DNA of 64,000 bases, from NCBI GenBank assembly GCA_029204225.1, contig CM055100.1, forward strand, positions 6,115,165 through 6,179,164, in the 5' to 3' direction. The DNA comes from Diphasiastrum complanatum (Eukaryota > Streptophyta > Lycopodiopsida > Lycopodiales > Lycopodiaceae). Each line of letters starts with the position of its first letter. The stretch's first letter is position 1. The position numbers were made by a program, and so were the translations under genes. Below the pieces are notes generated by a model that had not been told where the DNA came from, did not search any database, and saw nothing but the letters and a program-made list of their open reading frames with translations. Shown here piece by piece: positions 1-11,772 of this stretch.

Positions 1-330
1 TTGTGCCTGCTCCACATAAACCTCCTCCTGTAGTTGCTTATTGAGAAAGGCACTCTTGACATCCATTTGCTAGATTTCTCATCCAAAGTACATTGCTATG
101 GCCAAGGCCCAACACGTTCTTGATAGATGTCATCTTTGCCACAAGCAAATGTCTCATCATGGTTAGACCCTTCACGTTTAACCACTGACCTTGCCTTATG
201 TTTGTCAACAATTCCATCACCCTAAAACCAGGTTCTACCTATATTTTGCTTGCTTTTGACAAATCCATGAGCTCCCACATCTCATTTGAATGAAGTCATG
301 CTCCTTTGGCATGGTATCTTGCCATAATTG
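1..330 (-). pseudogene. Ty1/copia reverse transcriptase N-terminal fragment (relic)
   Basis: The complement encodes the start of a copia-type reverse transcriptase in several frames. Recognisable pieces are WELMDLSK near 265-290, DKHKAR near 200, VAKMTSIKNVLGLG around 90-140, and DVKSAFLN followed by EEVYVEQ at 1-65. These are conserved blocks just upstream of the catalytic palm. The frames are broken, so this is a dead fragment. It runs off the left edge of the window, so the rest of pol may lie outside. Confidence 0.8.
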
Positions 331-654
331 TCTTTGCTTTGTGAACGGTGCGTTGAGACTTCAAAGTGAACGACATAAGTGCAAAGTTAGCTTCTTGCCT
401 CTCATGAGGCTACTTCCGAGACCTTGTCCCTTGGTTGCTATAGACTGCCTTGTTCCAAAACTTGCCACTTCTACTTTGGCAACTTTTTAGCTGGCAAGGA
501 TGATGAAGACCAAGTGTCCCATGGTGTTAGCCTTGCCTTGCTCTTAGTGACTTGCGAGGTTCTTGGCAAGCAACCTCGTCTCTATAATCAATGAGGGGAA
601 GGAACTCGCTAGCTTATGCCTTTTCACCATTTTAAACAGAGGTGAATGACCTTC

Positions 655-1200
655 ATTGAAGATTAGATCTCGACTAAGGATCTTCGTCCGACTTTCAAGA
701 TCATAGGTGATGCCTTTTGGACTCACCAACGCTGTGACAACTTTTATGGCCTTGATGAACAATGTTCTGAGACCTATTTAGGAAAATTTGTGGTAGTTTT
801 TCTTGATGATATCTTAGTGTACAACAAGACTAAGAAAGAGCATTTGGCTCACCTCAAAAAGGTGTTCCGTTTGCTCATAAAGCATAAGCTATTTGCAAAG
901 AGACCTAAATGTGAAATTTTTACCGAAGAAATAGCTTATTTGGGCCATATTATTTCCAAAGATGGGATTAAAATGGATCTAAATAAGGTCAAAGCCATAT
1001 TAAATTGGCCTAGACCAAACAATATAACAGATCTTAAGGTCTTTCTTGGACTTTCAGTATATTACAGACAATTTGTCAAGGATTATGCTCAGATATCTGT
1101 TCCCATGACAAATCTTCTTAAGGGGAAGGGAAAGAGTTCCTTTGGGGGCAAGAGCAACAGGAGAGTTTTGATGCTCTCAAAGCAGCCTTGGTTACAACAC
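655..1200 (+). pseudogene. Ty3/gypsy reverse transcriptase fragment (relic)
   Basis: The fragment carries MPFGLTNA at about 711-735 and, after a one-base frameshift near 775, the catalytic block VVVFLDDILVY at 790-822. Then come LGHIISKDGIK and the RT/RNase H connection FLGLSVYYRQFVKDYA up to about 1090. A second frameshift near 1140 precedes an RNase H-like tail (ESFDALKAAL). A typical Ty3 RT would continue into RNase H and integrase, which are absent. The open stretch at 790-1293 starts at a GTG inside the domain and is not a real gene start. Confidence 0.85.
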
Positions 1201-1323
1201 TGTTGGAATGTAAATGGAATTGCTTACATTACCATAGGTTACTTTGACCCAAAAGGTCGAGCGTTGTGTAACCATGGTCATTTATTATATTAGGCCTACT
1301 AAACTTAGAATTAGCTAAGTTAG

Positions 1324-1702
1324 TGTGAAATTAACTTGGTACGGACTCATGGGTCCACTAGGCCTAATTGTGACATTAAGTACCCCAACTTGACATATTG
1401 GAGGTACCTTAGTCTTTCTATGTAACTTATAGAAAGTTGGATAGTCAATAATCAAGTAGTTGGAAAGCCAATAGTCAAGTAGTTGGACAGCCAATAGTCA
1501 TGAAGTTAGATAGTCATCTTGGACTATATATATGTGTGCATCCCATTTGTATGAGACACTTTTGTAAGCAATACTGACTATTCTCCTTGGCTGTCCACAA
1601 GTTTCTACAAGAGGGTTTCTAGCCATCTCTCTCTTTCTTTTGAGAATGCTTTGTGTGATTGAATAGTTAAGATCCTGGATCCTTAGGCTTCTATTTCCTA
1701 CA
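1324..1702 (+). repeat. 5' LTR of copia element A
   Basis: The right edge is fixed by ...CTACA directly abutting the primer-binding site TGGTATCAGAGC at 1703. The left edge is set at TGTGAAA (1324), the same first bases as the two intact copia LTRs in this window, and is approximate. A TATA element (CTATATATATG) lies near 1525. No matching 3' LTR is visible, because the element is cut at 5211 by another insertion. Confidence 0.65.
1436..1503 (+). repeat. 23-bp tandem repeats in the U3 of LTR A
   Basis: Three consecutive units begin with GTTGG at 1436, 1459 and 1482 (23, 23 and 22 bp), followed by a fourth partial unit. They lie just upstream of the TATA element, the usual place for LTR enhancer repeats. 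Confidence 0.75.
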
Positions 1703-1714
1703 TGGTATCAGAGC
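1703..1714 (+). promoter_or_regulatory. Primer-binding site of copia element A
   Basis: TGGTATCAGAGC is the canonical plant copia primer-binding site, complementary to the 3' end of initiator tRNA-Met. It follows the LTR end immediately. Confidence 0.9.
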
Positions 1715-2305
1715 CTTTAGGTGATCATATTGCTTGCAGGAGGGCGCCCAATAGGAAGCTATCTTCTTCCCCTTTTGGTTGCAGAAAATCATCAAGCTGC
1801 TGATTTTTGCAGGAGAAGAATTTGTTCATCTTCTTATAGCTTTTTTGCAGGAAATTGCAGGGCACCTTCACCTATTTGAGAGCTAGCAGTAGGGCGCCCA
1901 TGCTCAAACCAATTGCATGTGATCTTGACTCAATTACATGCTGAAAATTTCAGATTTACTTCTTAAATGAAGATACATGTGTTTTACACACATTTCTTGC
2001 TGAAATTTCCCTGTTGGTGAGCTTGGAGTAGGGCGCTACCATCAGCTCTATATGCACATAGTGTGCACTCTTTTTAGCCACAAATTTCTGGTTTTGGTTT
2101 AGGTTTCATTTGAAGTCTACCTATTTGTGAGCATTCTGTTTTTTGTGCAGAAATCAGCCACCTATTTCATTACTTGTTGAGCAAATTGCATGTGGAGTAT
2201 TGCAATCTATTGTGCTCATAATTTCAACTTTGAGGTTGCTACCCTTTGAGTAGATTTTGTCTTGGAAAGTCTATTTCCTATGTACTACAAGCTGATTTTT
2301 CTGTT

Positions 2306-3565
2306 ATGGCTAAAGAATCGGAGTCTATTGGTTCTTTATTTAATGAAGATAGGCTGGATGGCACAAACTATTCCTTGTGGTGCTACATGATAAAGAACTT
2401 TCTAATTGCTAAAGGTTTGTGGGAAGTAGTTAATGGTGACGAAGAGAGGCCGCCTACCTTGGCGCCTATTACACCATCTAGAACAACTACTTCTTCATCT
2501 ACGGAGGTGTCATCCGATGAGCAAAAGAAGTGGGATCTACGAGATGCACAAGCACATTCCGTCATTGCATTATCAGTGAAGAGATCTATCCTTCCAAATA
2601 TTAGATCATGCAAGACTTCCAAAAGTGCTTGGGAGACTCTTGCAAAGATGTTTCAAGTAAAGAATGCGGCAAAAGTGGTATACCTTCGAAATCAACTTTC
2701 TATCTTGAAGATGCAAGAGGGTGATTTGCTTACAAATCACTTGACGAAGATCAAAGATCTTCGAGAGGAGCTTCTTAGTATTGATGAGGTGATTGAGAAC
2801 TCACAATTTGTATCTATTACTCTCAACTCTCTTCCTGAATCTTACCTTCCATTTGTGTCATCATTGAGCATTTCTCTTAGGGGACAACAAATCTCCTTCG
2901 ACGAACTTGTTGGCTTACTTCTTCAAGAAGAGCAAACAAGGATCAACTTTGGTGAACAAGAAGATCAAGCTTTCTTTGCAAAAGGCAAAGGCAAAGGCAA
3001 GTGGAAAGGGAAGCCTTTTTTCAAAACTTCCAAAGATGATAAAAAATCTAAGGAAGCTCACGATCAAGACTCCAAGAAGAAGGGTAAGTGCCACTATTGC
3101 AAGAAGTTTGGGCATCACATCAAAGAATGTAGGAAGAGGCTTGCAAAGGAAAAAGAGAAAGGTAACGATACAAGTACCACAATCATTACTTTGGAACAAC
3201 AATTTGGAAAGGATGATAATCTTTTCAATAATGATTATGCTTTTGTCACTAATAATCTCATTTTTCCTCAAGACGAGGTTTCTGCCACTTCAAATCTTGC
3301 TGGTTTTTCAGCAGAAAACAGCTCATCTTCAGCTTTACAAGTTGCTGTTTTTTCATCTATTGATTGGGTGATTGATGGCGATGCCACACGCCATATGACT
3401 TATCACAAAGAGGTCTTCACAAAGCTTGTGAAAGTGCATGATGGAAGCAAAGTTCAAGGTGTTGATAACACTTCTTATCCTATCAAAGGTATTGGAGTGA
3501 TCCCCATTATCTTACCCAATGGTGAGGAGAAGTACATTCGTAATGTACTTTATGTTCAAAATTAA
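2306..3565 (+). CDS. gag: Gag plus start of protease, copia element A
   Basis: The best start is ATG at 2306 (MAKESES). The frame is open from 2246, but the extra upstream residues do not look like Gag. The order is: an N-terminal copia Gag block (LDGTNYSLWCYMIKNFL), the UBN2-type capsid region, a Lys/Gly-rich linker, a CCHC zinc knuckle CHYCKKFGHHIKEC near 3093, then the protease start. The protease motif reads DWVIDGDAT where D-S-G-A/T is expected, so the active site looks damaged. The frame ends at 3565 because of a frameshift within protease. Gag packages the element RNA into virus-like particles in the cytoplasm. This copy is probably non-functional downstream. Confidence 0.85.
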   Translation: MAKESESIGSLFNEDRLDGTNYSLWCYMIKNFLIAKGLWEVVNGDEERPPTLAPITPSRTTTSSSTEVSSDEQKKWDLRDAQAHSVIALSVKRSILPNIRSCKTSKSAWETLAKMFQVKNAAKVVYLRNQLSILKMQEGDLLTNHLTKIKDLREELLSIDEVIENSQFVSITLNSLPESYLPFVSSLSISLRGQQISFDELVGLLLQEEQTRINFGEQEDQAFFAKGKGKGKWKGKPFFKTSKDDKKSKEAHDQDSKKKGKCHYCKKFGHHIKECRKRLAKEKEKGNDTSTTIITLEQQFGKDDNLFNNDYAFVTNNLIFPQDEVSATSNLAGFSAENSSSSALQVAVFSSIDWVIDGDATRHMTYHKEVFTKLVKVHDGSKVQGVDNTSYPIKGIGVIPIILPNGEEKYIRNVLYVQN

Positions 3566-5211
3566 AAAGAATCTCATTTCGGTGTCTACAATTATGAACC
3601 AAGGATTGGTTGTGGAATTTAAAGAAGACAAATGTCTTATCAAAGACCCAAAGAGATCTCTTATGATCATTGCTTCGGGAACATTACGTGGTGGATTGTT
3701 CCTTATGGATACCTGTGAGCGAAGAGCTTTTGTCTTGTTGCATCAAGTTCACATTCTTTGGAGTTGGCTGAATTATGGCATGCTAGGTTTGGACATCTCA
3801 ACTTTGCTAGCTTGAAGATGTTGAAGAGATTCAATATGGTTGAAGACATTCCTAATATTGAGCATCCCGAAGGACATGTATGTAAAGGATGCATACTTGG
3901 AAAATTTCAAAGGCAAGCTTTTCCAATTGATGGAACTATTCGAGTTGATGGCAAATTTGATTTGGTTCATAGTGATGTATGTGGTCCAATGAGGACCAAA
4001 TCCATTGGAAGGTGTAAGTACTTTGTTACTTTTATTGATGACCTTTCAAGATTTACATGGATTTATCCTATGAAGGCAAAATCTGAAGTTTTTCAACGCT
4101 TTAAGGATTTTCTAGTAATGATAGAAAACCAGTTTGGGCACTCTTTGAAGATCTTACGTACAAACCGAGGAGGAGAATATATAAAGAATACGTTCGGTAC
4201 TTATCTTCAAAGCAAAGGTATCCATCATCAAACGACAACCCCCTTACACACCTCAACAAAATGGTGTTGCCGAAAGAAAGAATCGCACTATCATGGAGAT
4301 GGCTCGATGCATGCTCAAGGCAAAGGGCCTACCTCACAAGTTTTGGGCTGAAGCGGTTATAACGGCGGCTTACATTAGTAATCGGTGTCCTACTAAAGCC
4401 TTGAAGGTATTAACTCCTTATGAAGGTTGGTATGGTACGAAGCCTACTGTTTCTCACTTATGCATCTTTGGTTGCACGGCTTATGCTTTCATTCCCGACA
4501 AGCTAAGAACCAAGCTTGATGAAAAAGGAGTTAAATGCATATTTGTTGGCTATAGTAGCGAAAGCAAGGGCTATAGGTTGTTTAATATGGATACTAATAA
4601 AATCATAGTGAGTCGTGATGTTCATTTTGATGAAAAGACCTCCTATGATATTGCGCCCACTCATGTCATGAAAGGGGACTTCCCCCATGATGCATATGTT
4701 GAAATATTTCCAGATTTGGTTTTGCCATCTAATCATGAAGAGAAGGGACTGCCATCAACTTCTAGTGGACAGCCCACTACTTCTTCATTTTTGCAGCCCA
4801 TAGTTCATCAAGAAGAACCTATTTATGGTGAAGAGCAGCCTGTTGAAGACATTGGACAGCAAAGTGTTGACAAAGGTAAGGCTGTTGGACAGCCCAAACC
4901 AGTCCCTAAATGGTTGTTGCAGACTTTGCAGGACAACAAAGTGGATCATTTCTATGAAGGGAAGACTCGTGCCTCTACTAAATCAGTAGAATTTGCTGAT
5001 TTTTCTGATTTTGCTCTTATTTCTATTGATGATGGTGCAGTAGAACCTGTTTTTTATGAGCAGGCCAAAGGAGTAAAATGTTGGGAGGATGCGATTCAAG
5101 AGGAGTACAACTCACTCATGAAGAACCACACTTGGGTTCTTGTTGATCTTCCACATGGGGCTGGAATCTTCATCTCTCAACAACGATACATTGAGCAGAT
5201 GTTGAAACAAT
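3558..5211 (+). pseudogene. Copia element A pol: protease end, integrase, deleted reverse transcriptase
   Basis: After the frameshift near 3560 the frame resumes with KNLISVS. Integrase follows, with its HHCC zinc domain (HARFGHLN...CKGCILGK, 3780-3910), SDVCGP (first Asp) and FIDDLSRFTWIY. The block usually reading SDNGGEY is TNRGGEY here, so the second catalytic Asp is Asn. A one-base insertion in a C run near 4240 shifts the frame before [10 protein letters not shown] (catalytic Glu). The pol then jumps from the first RT block (WVLVDLPHG, near 5150) straight to a block normally found after RT (GIFISQQRY), so most of RT is deleted. Coding stops where LTR B begins. Confidence 0.85.
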
Positions 5212-5856
5212 TGTGAGAGATTTCAACTAGGTTTAGTCGTATTCTGGTAAATTGTCAATAAGGGACCAAAACTCATTTTAGACTTAGAGATGAAATTTTT
5301 GAAGTTATATTAGTTTAAAATACATTCAATAAACACTTTTTGAAACTGTGGGAAAGTTGGTAGTCGAGTTTGAGAGAGATTCGAATTTGAACTTTGGGTA
5401 CATTGAATCTAGACCCAAAAATAGTAGGGTTTACATTTTGGAGGGAAAGCCAAGTGGCCAAATAGGGTTTGGAAACTCTATAAAAGGTTGCAACTCGTGG
5501 AGAGACATATCTTCTCTCTTCTATCTCTCATTTCATCATTATACATGGTTCTCTTTGGGTTCTACTATTCATTGGTGCACTATCTTGGTGTTATCTTGCA
5601 ATTCTATGTGTAGAATGATCATTTATTACTATTTTCAGTTCCACACGTGTGAAATACAGTAGGGTACTGTAATTCTACGGACAACAAACATATTTTATGT
5701 TTTGGTTCATGTTTGATCAATATCTCTTAGAGTTTGCATCCAATTTTGTATGTAGATGCTGATTTTTCTACATTGGCAAGATTGTTGGTTTGCTCCTTAT
5801 TGTAATCAAAGATTTGGGACATGGATTTGATCTTGAATGATCTGAAATCATTCACA
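5212..5856 (+). repeat. 5' LTR of copia element B, inserted in element A
   Basis: The right edge, ATTCACA, abuts a primer-binding site at 5857. The left edge TGTGAGAGATTTCAACTA resembles the LTR start of the intact element at 43664-49524. The resulting 645 bp is close to the 653 and 655 bp of the intact elements. CTCTATAAAAGG near 5478 is a good TATA box. The palindrome-like CACACGTGTGAA sits near 5642, downstream of TATA. It abuts and disrupts element A pol. Confidence 0.7.
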
Positions 5857-5868
5857 TGGTATCAGAGC
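5857..5868 (+). promoter_or_regulatory. Primer-binding site of copia element B
   Basis: TGGTATCAGAGC follows the LTR end directly and matches the initiator tRNA-Met type used by the other copia elements in this window. Confidence 0.9.
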
Positions 5869-6360
5869 TCTTGTGTTTCAGGTTATGAAAGAATCAGCCA
5901 TCTTTAGCAAGGATTTGGAGGAGTTACCAATGCTAGAGCATGCTAGATTGATCTCTACTCAAAAATCAGCATTTTTGCATGTGTAGAATTGATCTTTTGT
6001 AGGTCAAAACTCAATATAGGGTTAGATACTTGATCAATTCCGATTTCACACTTGGTTTACTGGAATTAGATGATTTTTGGTGCATTAGGAAGGTCTCATT
6101 GGAGTCTACAAAAAGATATACCAAGTTTCTAGAAATTGCATGTAAAATTTGAGATATTCAATCTTTTGTGATTTTGTCAAAACCCTAATTTTGATTGGAT
6201 CTCTAGTTTGTGAGATTATTGAACTTCATTTGAGTGTGTTTCAATCTTAGGAAGTGGCAAGAATCATTAGATTGAGGATAGATCATAGGTTGATCAAGAT
6301 TTCAAATAACGAATTGGTAGTAAAAGAGATTCAAATTGAGAGAAACTTGACAAGGAGGGG
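5869..6360 (+). other. Untranslated leader of copia element B; no Gag found
   Basis: This is AT-rich leader sequence with no recognisable Gag. A stretch of about 48 bp at 6258-6305 recurs nearly unchanged at 43563-43610, in front of another copia relic. This suggests that the two belong to one family. The jump from leader to integrase implies that gag, protease and the start of integrase were deleted. Confidence 0.55.
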
Positions 6361-6374
6361 GCAACAAGGGCCAA

Positions 6375-7480
6375 TGATTTGTGCGTGTCAATGAAGGCAA
6401 TGTCAATTGGTGGGGCATTCTACTTTATGACATTCATTGATGATTATTCAATGTGGATCTACACTACTACCAAAGAGAAGTGAAAGGCGTTTGATTGTTT
6501 CATAAAGTTCAAAGGTTTGGTAGAAAACCAAACGGGCGCCAAGATTAGAGTGTTGAGATCCGATCGTGGAGGTGAATACCCCTCCACTGCCTTCATCAAT
6601 TTTTGCAAAGAAAATGGAATCAAGCAACAATTGGCGCAGGTCAAGACGCCTCAGCAAAATGGCATAATGGAAAGAAAGAACCGCATAGTTGTAGGATTCG
6701 CTAAAGCCATGATGGCTTATATGGGAGTCGCAGATTCTTTTCGAGCTGAGACAATACGCATGGGCCATGGCAGTTTACTTGCAGAATCGAAGCCCTATAG
6801 CTGTCGTACAAGTGGGAAGAAACCGAGAGTGGATGGGTTGCTTGTATTTGGATGCAAGGTATATGTGCATATCCCTAAGAGTGAGAGAACTAAGATGTAG
6901 GTGAAGGCCTTGAAATGCATTTTTATAGGCTACGATGAGCAAACAAAGGATATCATTGCTACGATCCAATGGATTGATGTATGCACATCAATTGGGATGT
7001 GGTATTTGATATTTTTCACAGGTATGGTGATGAGGAGAAGGATAGTGATGATCTATCCAAGATCTTTATTGAAGATGAAGCTGAGGAGGCCAAGGATAAA
7101 GATATCTGAGAAAGCTATGCAAGAGGAGATCAATTCCATCAGATGCCACGACACTTGAGAGAGAGAGTAGATCAAGGCAAGAAACCCATTGGCAATAAAT
7201 GGGTATATAAGACGAAGTATAATGGCTACGAAAATCTTTTAAAACACAAGGCAAGACTTGTAGCAAAAGGGTATGCTTAGAGTAAAGGCATTGACTGTGA
7301 AGCGACATTTGCTCCTGTAGCCAAATGGAATACTCTTCGTATGATTATTGCTTTGGTGTTGTTACTTTGGTGGAATCAATATCAGATGGACGTGAAGTCC
7401 CCTTTTTTGAATGGTAAACTTGAGGAAAAAGTGTATATGCAGCAACCAACTGGTTTTGCGATACAAGGCATGGACTGACT
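6375..7480 (+). pseudogene. Copia element B integrase and start of reverse transcriptase (relic)
   Basis: The integrase core starts with FMTFIDDYSMWIY at 6427. LRSDRGGEYPS (second Asp intact) lies near 6550, and QQNGIMERKNR near 6655. A stop interrupts the frame at 6480 and another at 6898. RT begins near 7185 with NKWVYKTKYNG, then KHKARLVAKGYA, TFAPVAK and YQMDVKSPFLNG up to 7420. The sequence loses similarity near 7480, before the YVDD box, and no 3' LTR is visible. Confidence 0.85.
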
Positions 7481-8639
7481 AGAAAAAACTAATTACAATT
7501 CGCAAACTAACTGAAATGTTTAGTTCTATTTAATATGGATTATGCCACAAAATTGAAGTTAAATTGAATAAAGATCGTCTAATAAGCTCTGTGGTGTGTG
7601 AAAAATTTCTTGCTAAAAACCATGCAATAAGTTTGACAACAATTCTTCAACCGTTCGAAAACCAACTTACAATACTGCTTTGATGTATGGTCAATTCAGA
7701 TTTACAATATTTGCCAAGATTGCTCGTTATGGTAGTATAAAGATCGAAGCAAAAATCATTTTTTCTGCTATATGGACCAATTAACAAGCCAGCCTACTTG
7801 GCTTTGTTCCTAACGAAACTAAACAAACAAAAAGAACTTCGGCTTGCTTATACCTAGACTTTATGGTGCTTGGAATTTACATAGTAAGGTATGGCCAAAA
7901 GAACCCCTTTCAAACCTTAGGCCACAAAACACCAAGTCCTCCCCACCACATCAACTCTTCCCCCTCATCCACAAGGCCCTCTCTCAACTCTCACGTTTGT
8001 ACATAAAAAACCAAATATCATGGTCCTTCATAAAATCCCATGAATCTCTTGCAGCTGTTGAAGAATGAATTTTGTTACAATTCAAAACTTAATCCTCAAT
8101 GGTTGTGGATGGGACTTCGGGATGCTCTCATATCTTGAGCCTATGATTACCTACGTGTGTAGAGGTGTTTGTCCATGAAATGGACTACCATTATGGAAGG
8201 AAACGCACTTGCCTGCTATCTTTGCTTCTTAAAAACTTTTCTTGCATTCCTCAACTTGGATATAAGTAAGATCATCATCCGTGAAAATGTGAGTACCCCT
8301 AAGTTTGGGCCTTTACCTTAACGCTATCCATTGGAAGTAAAACGAATGAGTAGTGTATTTTATCCTTTTTAGTACTCCATGCTTTCTCCATACCTGTGGT
8401 CTCAAGCCCAAGTGTAGTCTCTAGGAAGCGTGTGGCTTCATGTGTCTCATTTCTTGTATCAGGTACTCCTGCAAATCTATTGTTAAGCTTTTTAAAATTC
8501 CTAATTCTCTCCTCTGTTAGAATAGCTGAGATCATGGTGGCCATAGGGGGTTTGTGGCATTTGCAGATTTTCCAACAACGATTGCCCATGTTTTGGTCTC
8601 TTCCTTTTGCTACTCTAACTTGCTCTCAAGGTCATGAAG

Positions 8640-8790
8640 AAATGGGTCTTTGATGCATCTCTTCATGTCCTTTGTTCAATGCAGCCACCTCTTTATGTAA
8701 TTGTATGATTTTAAGGGTCTTTGCTTCATCCAGCATCCTCAATTCTTGGAGTTCCTTTTCCCTTGTTTCATCCTTTGCCATTTGAATCTG
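8640..8790 (-). other. Short coiled-coil-like open stretch, not recognised
   Basis: Read on the minus strand, this gives a charged heptad-like stretch (QMAKDETREKELQELRML, then LKIIQLHKEVAALNKGHEEM). It could be a decayed exon of a coiled-coil protein. No flanking splice sites or partner exons are certain, and I assign no function. Confidence 0.25.
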
Positions 8791-9244
8791 TCTCTATTAA
8801 GGTTCCATCATTAAGCTCGATGAGCAATGGTTGCTATTAGGAGAGTAAATATCTCGTATTTCTTCCATATTGGAGTTAGTATCAAAGAGTTAGCATTTAG
8901 CAAGGGACTATAGCAGATCTTCCTGAAATCTTTTAGATTCGTCCTTGGCTCCTCTTTCTCCACCAATCTCGATGAAAGTTTGGCAAACCTGCCTTTATAA
9001 GTTAACACCTTTCGTGTTTCAAGGTTGAAAAGTTGCTGCAATTGCTGACCAAAAACACTCTTCAATATACTGAACACGGGCTGCCAAGAAATCAGAAAAA
9101 TCTCTGGTTTTGCTGCCTACAAATGCAGGCTGAACTCCACATTCAGTTTAAGTGTACTTCACTGGTCCTGGAAACTTTTTCACATGATGATCAAATGCTG
9201 GGATTCTGCGCTACTACACTCATTTTCAGCGTACCCTACGCGCG

Positions 9245-9247
<3 letters not shown>

Positions 9248-9327
<80 letters not shown>
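9248..9327. repeat. (GA)n microsatellite, 40 units
   Basis: An uninterrupted GA dinucleotide run of 80 bp. Open frames crossing it are artefacts of the repeat. Confidence 0.98.
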
Positions 9328-9330
<3 letters not shown>

Positions 9331-11772
9331 CACCTACATATGTGTCAGGTCATCATCCTTGAAAATGCACCAACTTCTGAATTGGGTTCAGTGTCTCAAA
9401 GCTGCCTGTCTACTTTGGAGTCAAAGAAAGCAAGGCATTGCAACAAGGAATTCCAAGTGAAGTTTGCAAGTTCAAAACAGTCATCTGGACTTGTTATGCA
9501 ATGCAGCCTGGTTGACCTGTCACATGGGCCCAAGTAATGGAGTGTCTCACTCAGACTAAACTTGGTGATAATTGATCATTGGAAGGGGGAGGGCACATCG
9601 AAAATGAATGTCAATCCAGAACTTAGAAAAATAGGGGCACGCTTCTCTGGGTGGGTTTATGATAATGATCAGAGGCCTATGTTTCCGCAGAAAAGGCGAC
9701 TTCAATTCTTTCTGATTTAAGCTTTTGAAACTGTAATAGACCATGTGCTTGATTCCATATCCAATGCTTCATATAATATGGCCTCAGGTTATTCTATTTT
9801 GAGCCGATGGAAGAGACTCTAGTTGCCCCATGGTGTAGTGCAGGGCATTCGAATTATCTCTGTAAGTATAATGAATTTATGACGACGGCACATCATGGTC
9901 TTTGATTTGCAGCAAAGAGTCCTGCAGCAAATTATTATATTGACGGTCAAGATTCTGTGTTCATGTGAGCCAAAGAAGGTTATAGTCACGTGTATATACT
10001 GTAAGCATCCACCTGCTGTGAATGACTCTTCAACAAAGTCTCAATGCTTGCCAGGAGCTCAAATGACAATATCGTAATATTTGTGAACTGCATAATGCTG
10101 TTACGAATATTTATGACCAGAAACTTCATGTTGATTGGATCATCTCAATTCCAGATATCACATGTATGCTTTTGCAGAAGTTTGAGCCTTGTATGATTCC
10201 TTTCACGATCTTGTCTACGAGTTCAAGCTTCATATTTAATTAGAGATTGAAGCAACATTCCATTTAGTCAAATTAATGCTAGTGCAATTTTTAAGAGAAG
10301 CTTTTGTATTCGTTCTTGCCAAGAATGCTCGAGTTTCCTTAGCCTCCGTTAGGAATTCACTCTCTGAACTTTATTATGCTGGCAAATTTCTCTTCTGATA
10401 ACAAAATATTGTATTTCCTATGTTACTACAATCATTTCTTGAGATGACATACTTAGAGGGTTTGAAAAGCCAGGATTGTCACTGCGAAGTGTTTCCTGCC
10501 AACATGATGGATGGGCTGCCTTTCTTCATCCATGTGTACTTGAGGTTGGTTTGTGAAGCAGCAGAGACTTTGTTCCTTTTTGTGTAATTATACAGTGCCG
10601 CTAATGTTTTGGTTTCAAAATTCATTTGCAACTGGCATTGATGAAGTATAAAGAAATGCTTGACTTGAACTCTGAGGCCCATGGTTATAAGGAAAATTAA
10701 TTTCTGGGCTGTTTTCAGGGGAAACTTGTTTCCCCAACTCTACCTGTCCTGGCAGCGTTTCCCAACTTGTTTAAATGTCTCCAAAACATGTTATGGGGAA
10801 ACACATTTGCTCCCATTGAGGAAACATTTTCCTGTCAGAAAGAAATGCATTTTCTCATGCTAAAAGGCAAAAAGCTCTATTTCACTCCAAAATGTCTGGT
10901 TATTGGTGACTTTGTGAAGTACTCTCCATTGATTTTTGAGAGCCTTCTGCTCGTCTTTCCACATTTTCACCCGTTCTCCTATGTATCATTATCTGCAAGT
11001 AATTTATTGCTTGTCGTTTTCATTTTACTCATGAATGTTGATGTGTTGTTTCTTGTTCCTGTTTATCTTATCTTGGTCGACATTTCCTGTTCCCCAATGG
11101 GTCTGCGGTTTCCCAAGTATGAAACATTTCTTAAAACTATGATGAGGCCAGTTCACTATTGTATTATCTATAATGTCTACTGTGTCATCATATTGCATAA
11201 TTCTCTTGACTTTTGTTCACTTTACCCCTCTTTTCCTCATTTTGAAACAGGTAGACTACAGAAAACAAAGAGAAGGGTAGAATTTCACAATTTTAGACTT
11301 GAGATTTTTATTCACGTAATGTAATATGGTTGTCTTGCGAAAAAATATATTAAACGATAACTTTTTTTTTTCAAGAACCAGTGCTTGCCAATGGAGGCAT
11401 TGTTTGTGGTGGGTGTATGCATTGGCAACAATACATGGCTTATCTGCTCTTACCTAGAAAAGTTCCTTGCTTGATACATCTGATATACCTCTCAATGGTA
11501 ATTTGTGTGACACTGTGCACAGGACAAGAAGCTCCAAGCTAGGTGATAATGAATCCCAGCAGGCCTCAAATGGATAAAGGACGAGCTACTTCATTGAATT
11601 TGTCCACTTCCAGAGAAGAAAAAAGGCACCATGTTTTTCATCTCCTAATGACGTGGATGGTTTAGGTATTCATTCCACATATGTGTGCAGATTTGGTGGA
11701 ACCTGATTATAAACAGCCAGATCAAAGAGGTAGTAGATCTTTAAGGCTCACCAGAGAAGAATTGGCCAGAAA

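Larger units (their letters stand above)
7490..11500. other. Long stretch without a convincing gene
   Basis: I see no recognisable transposon domain or conserved gene here. The only coding-like piece is a short charged stretch on the minus strand at 8640-8790. A GA microsatellite (9248-9327) and a cluster of GGGGAAAC/GTTTCCCC motifs (10710-11130) are listed separately. Other open frames are short and overlap on both strands. Confidence 0.5.

Noticed and set aside
2383-3371. Several open frames overlapping the element A gag
   Set aside because: They are shadows of the gag frame with no family motif.
9033-9537. Long open frames across the GA run
   Set aside because: They consist mostly of repeated Arg-Glu codons produced by the microsatellite.
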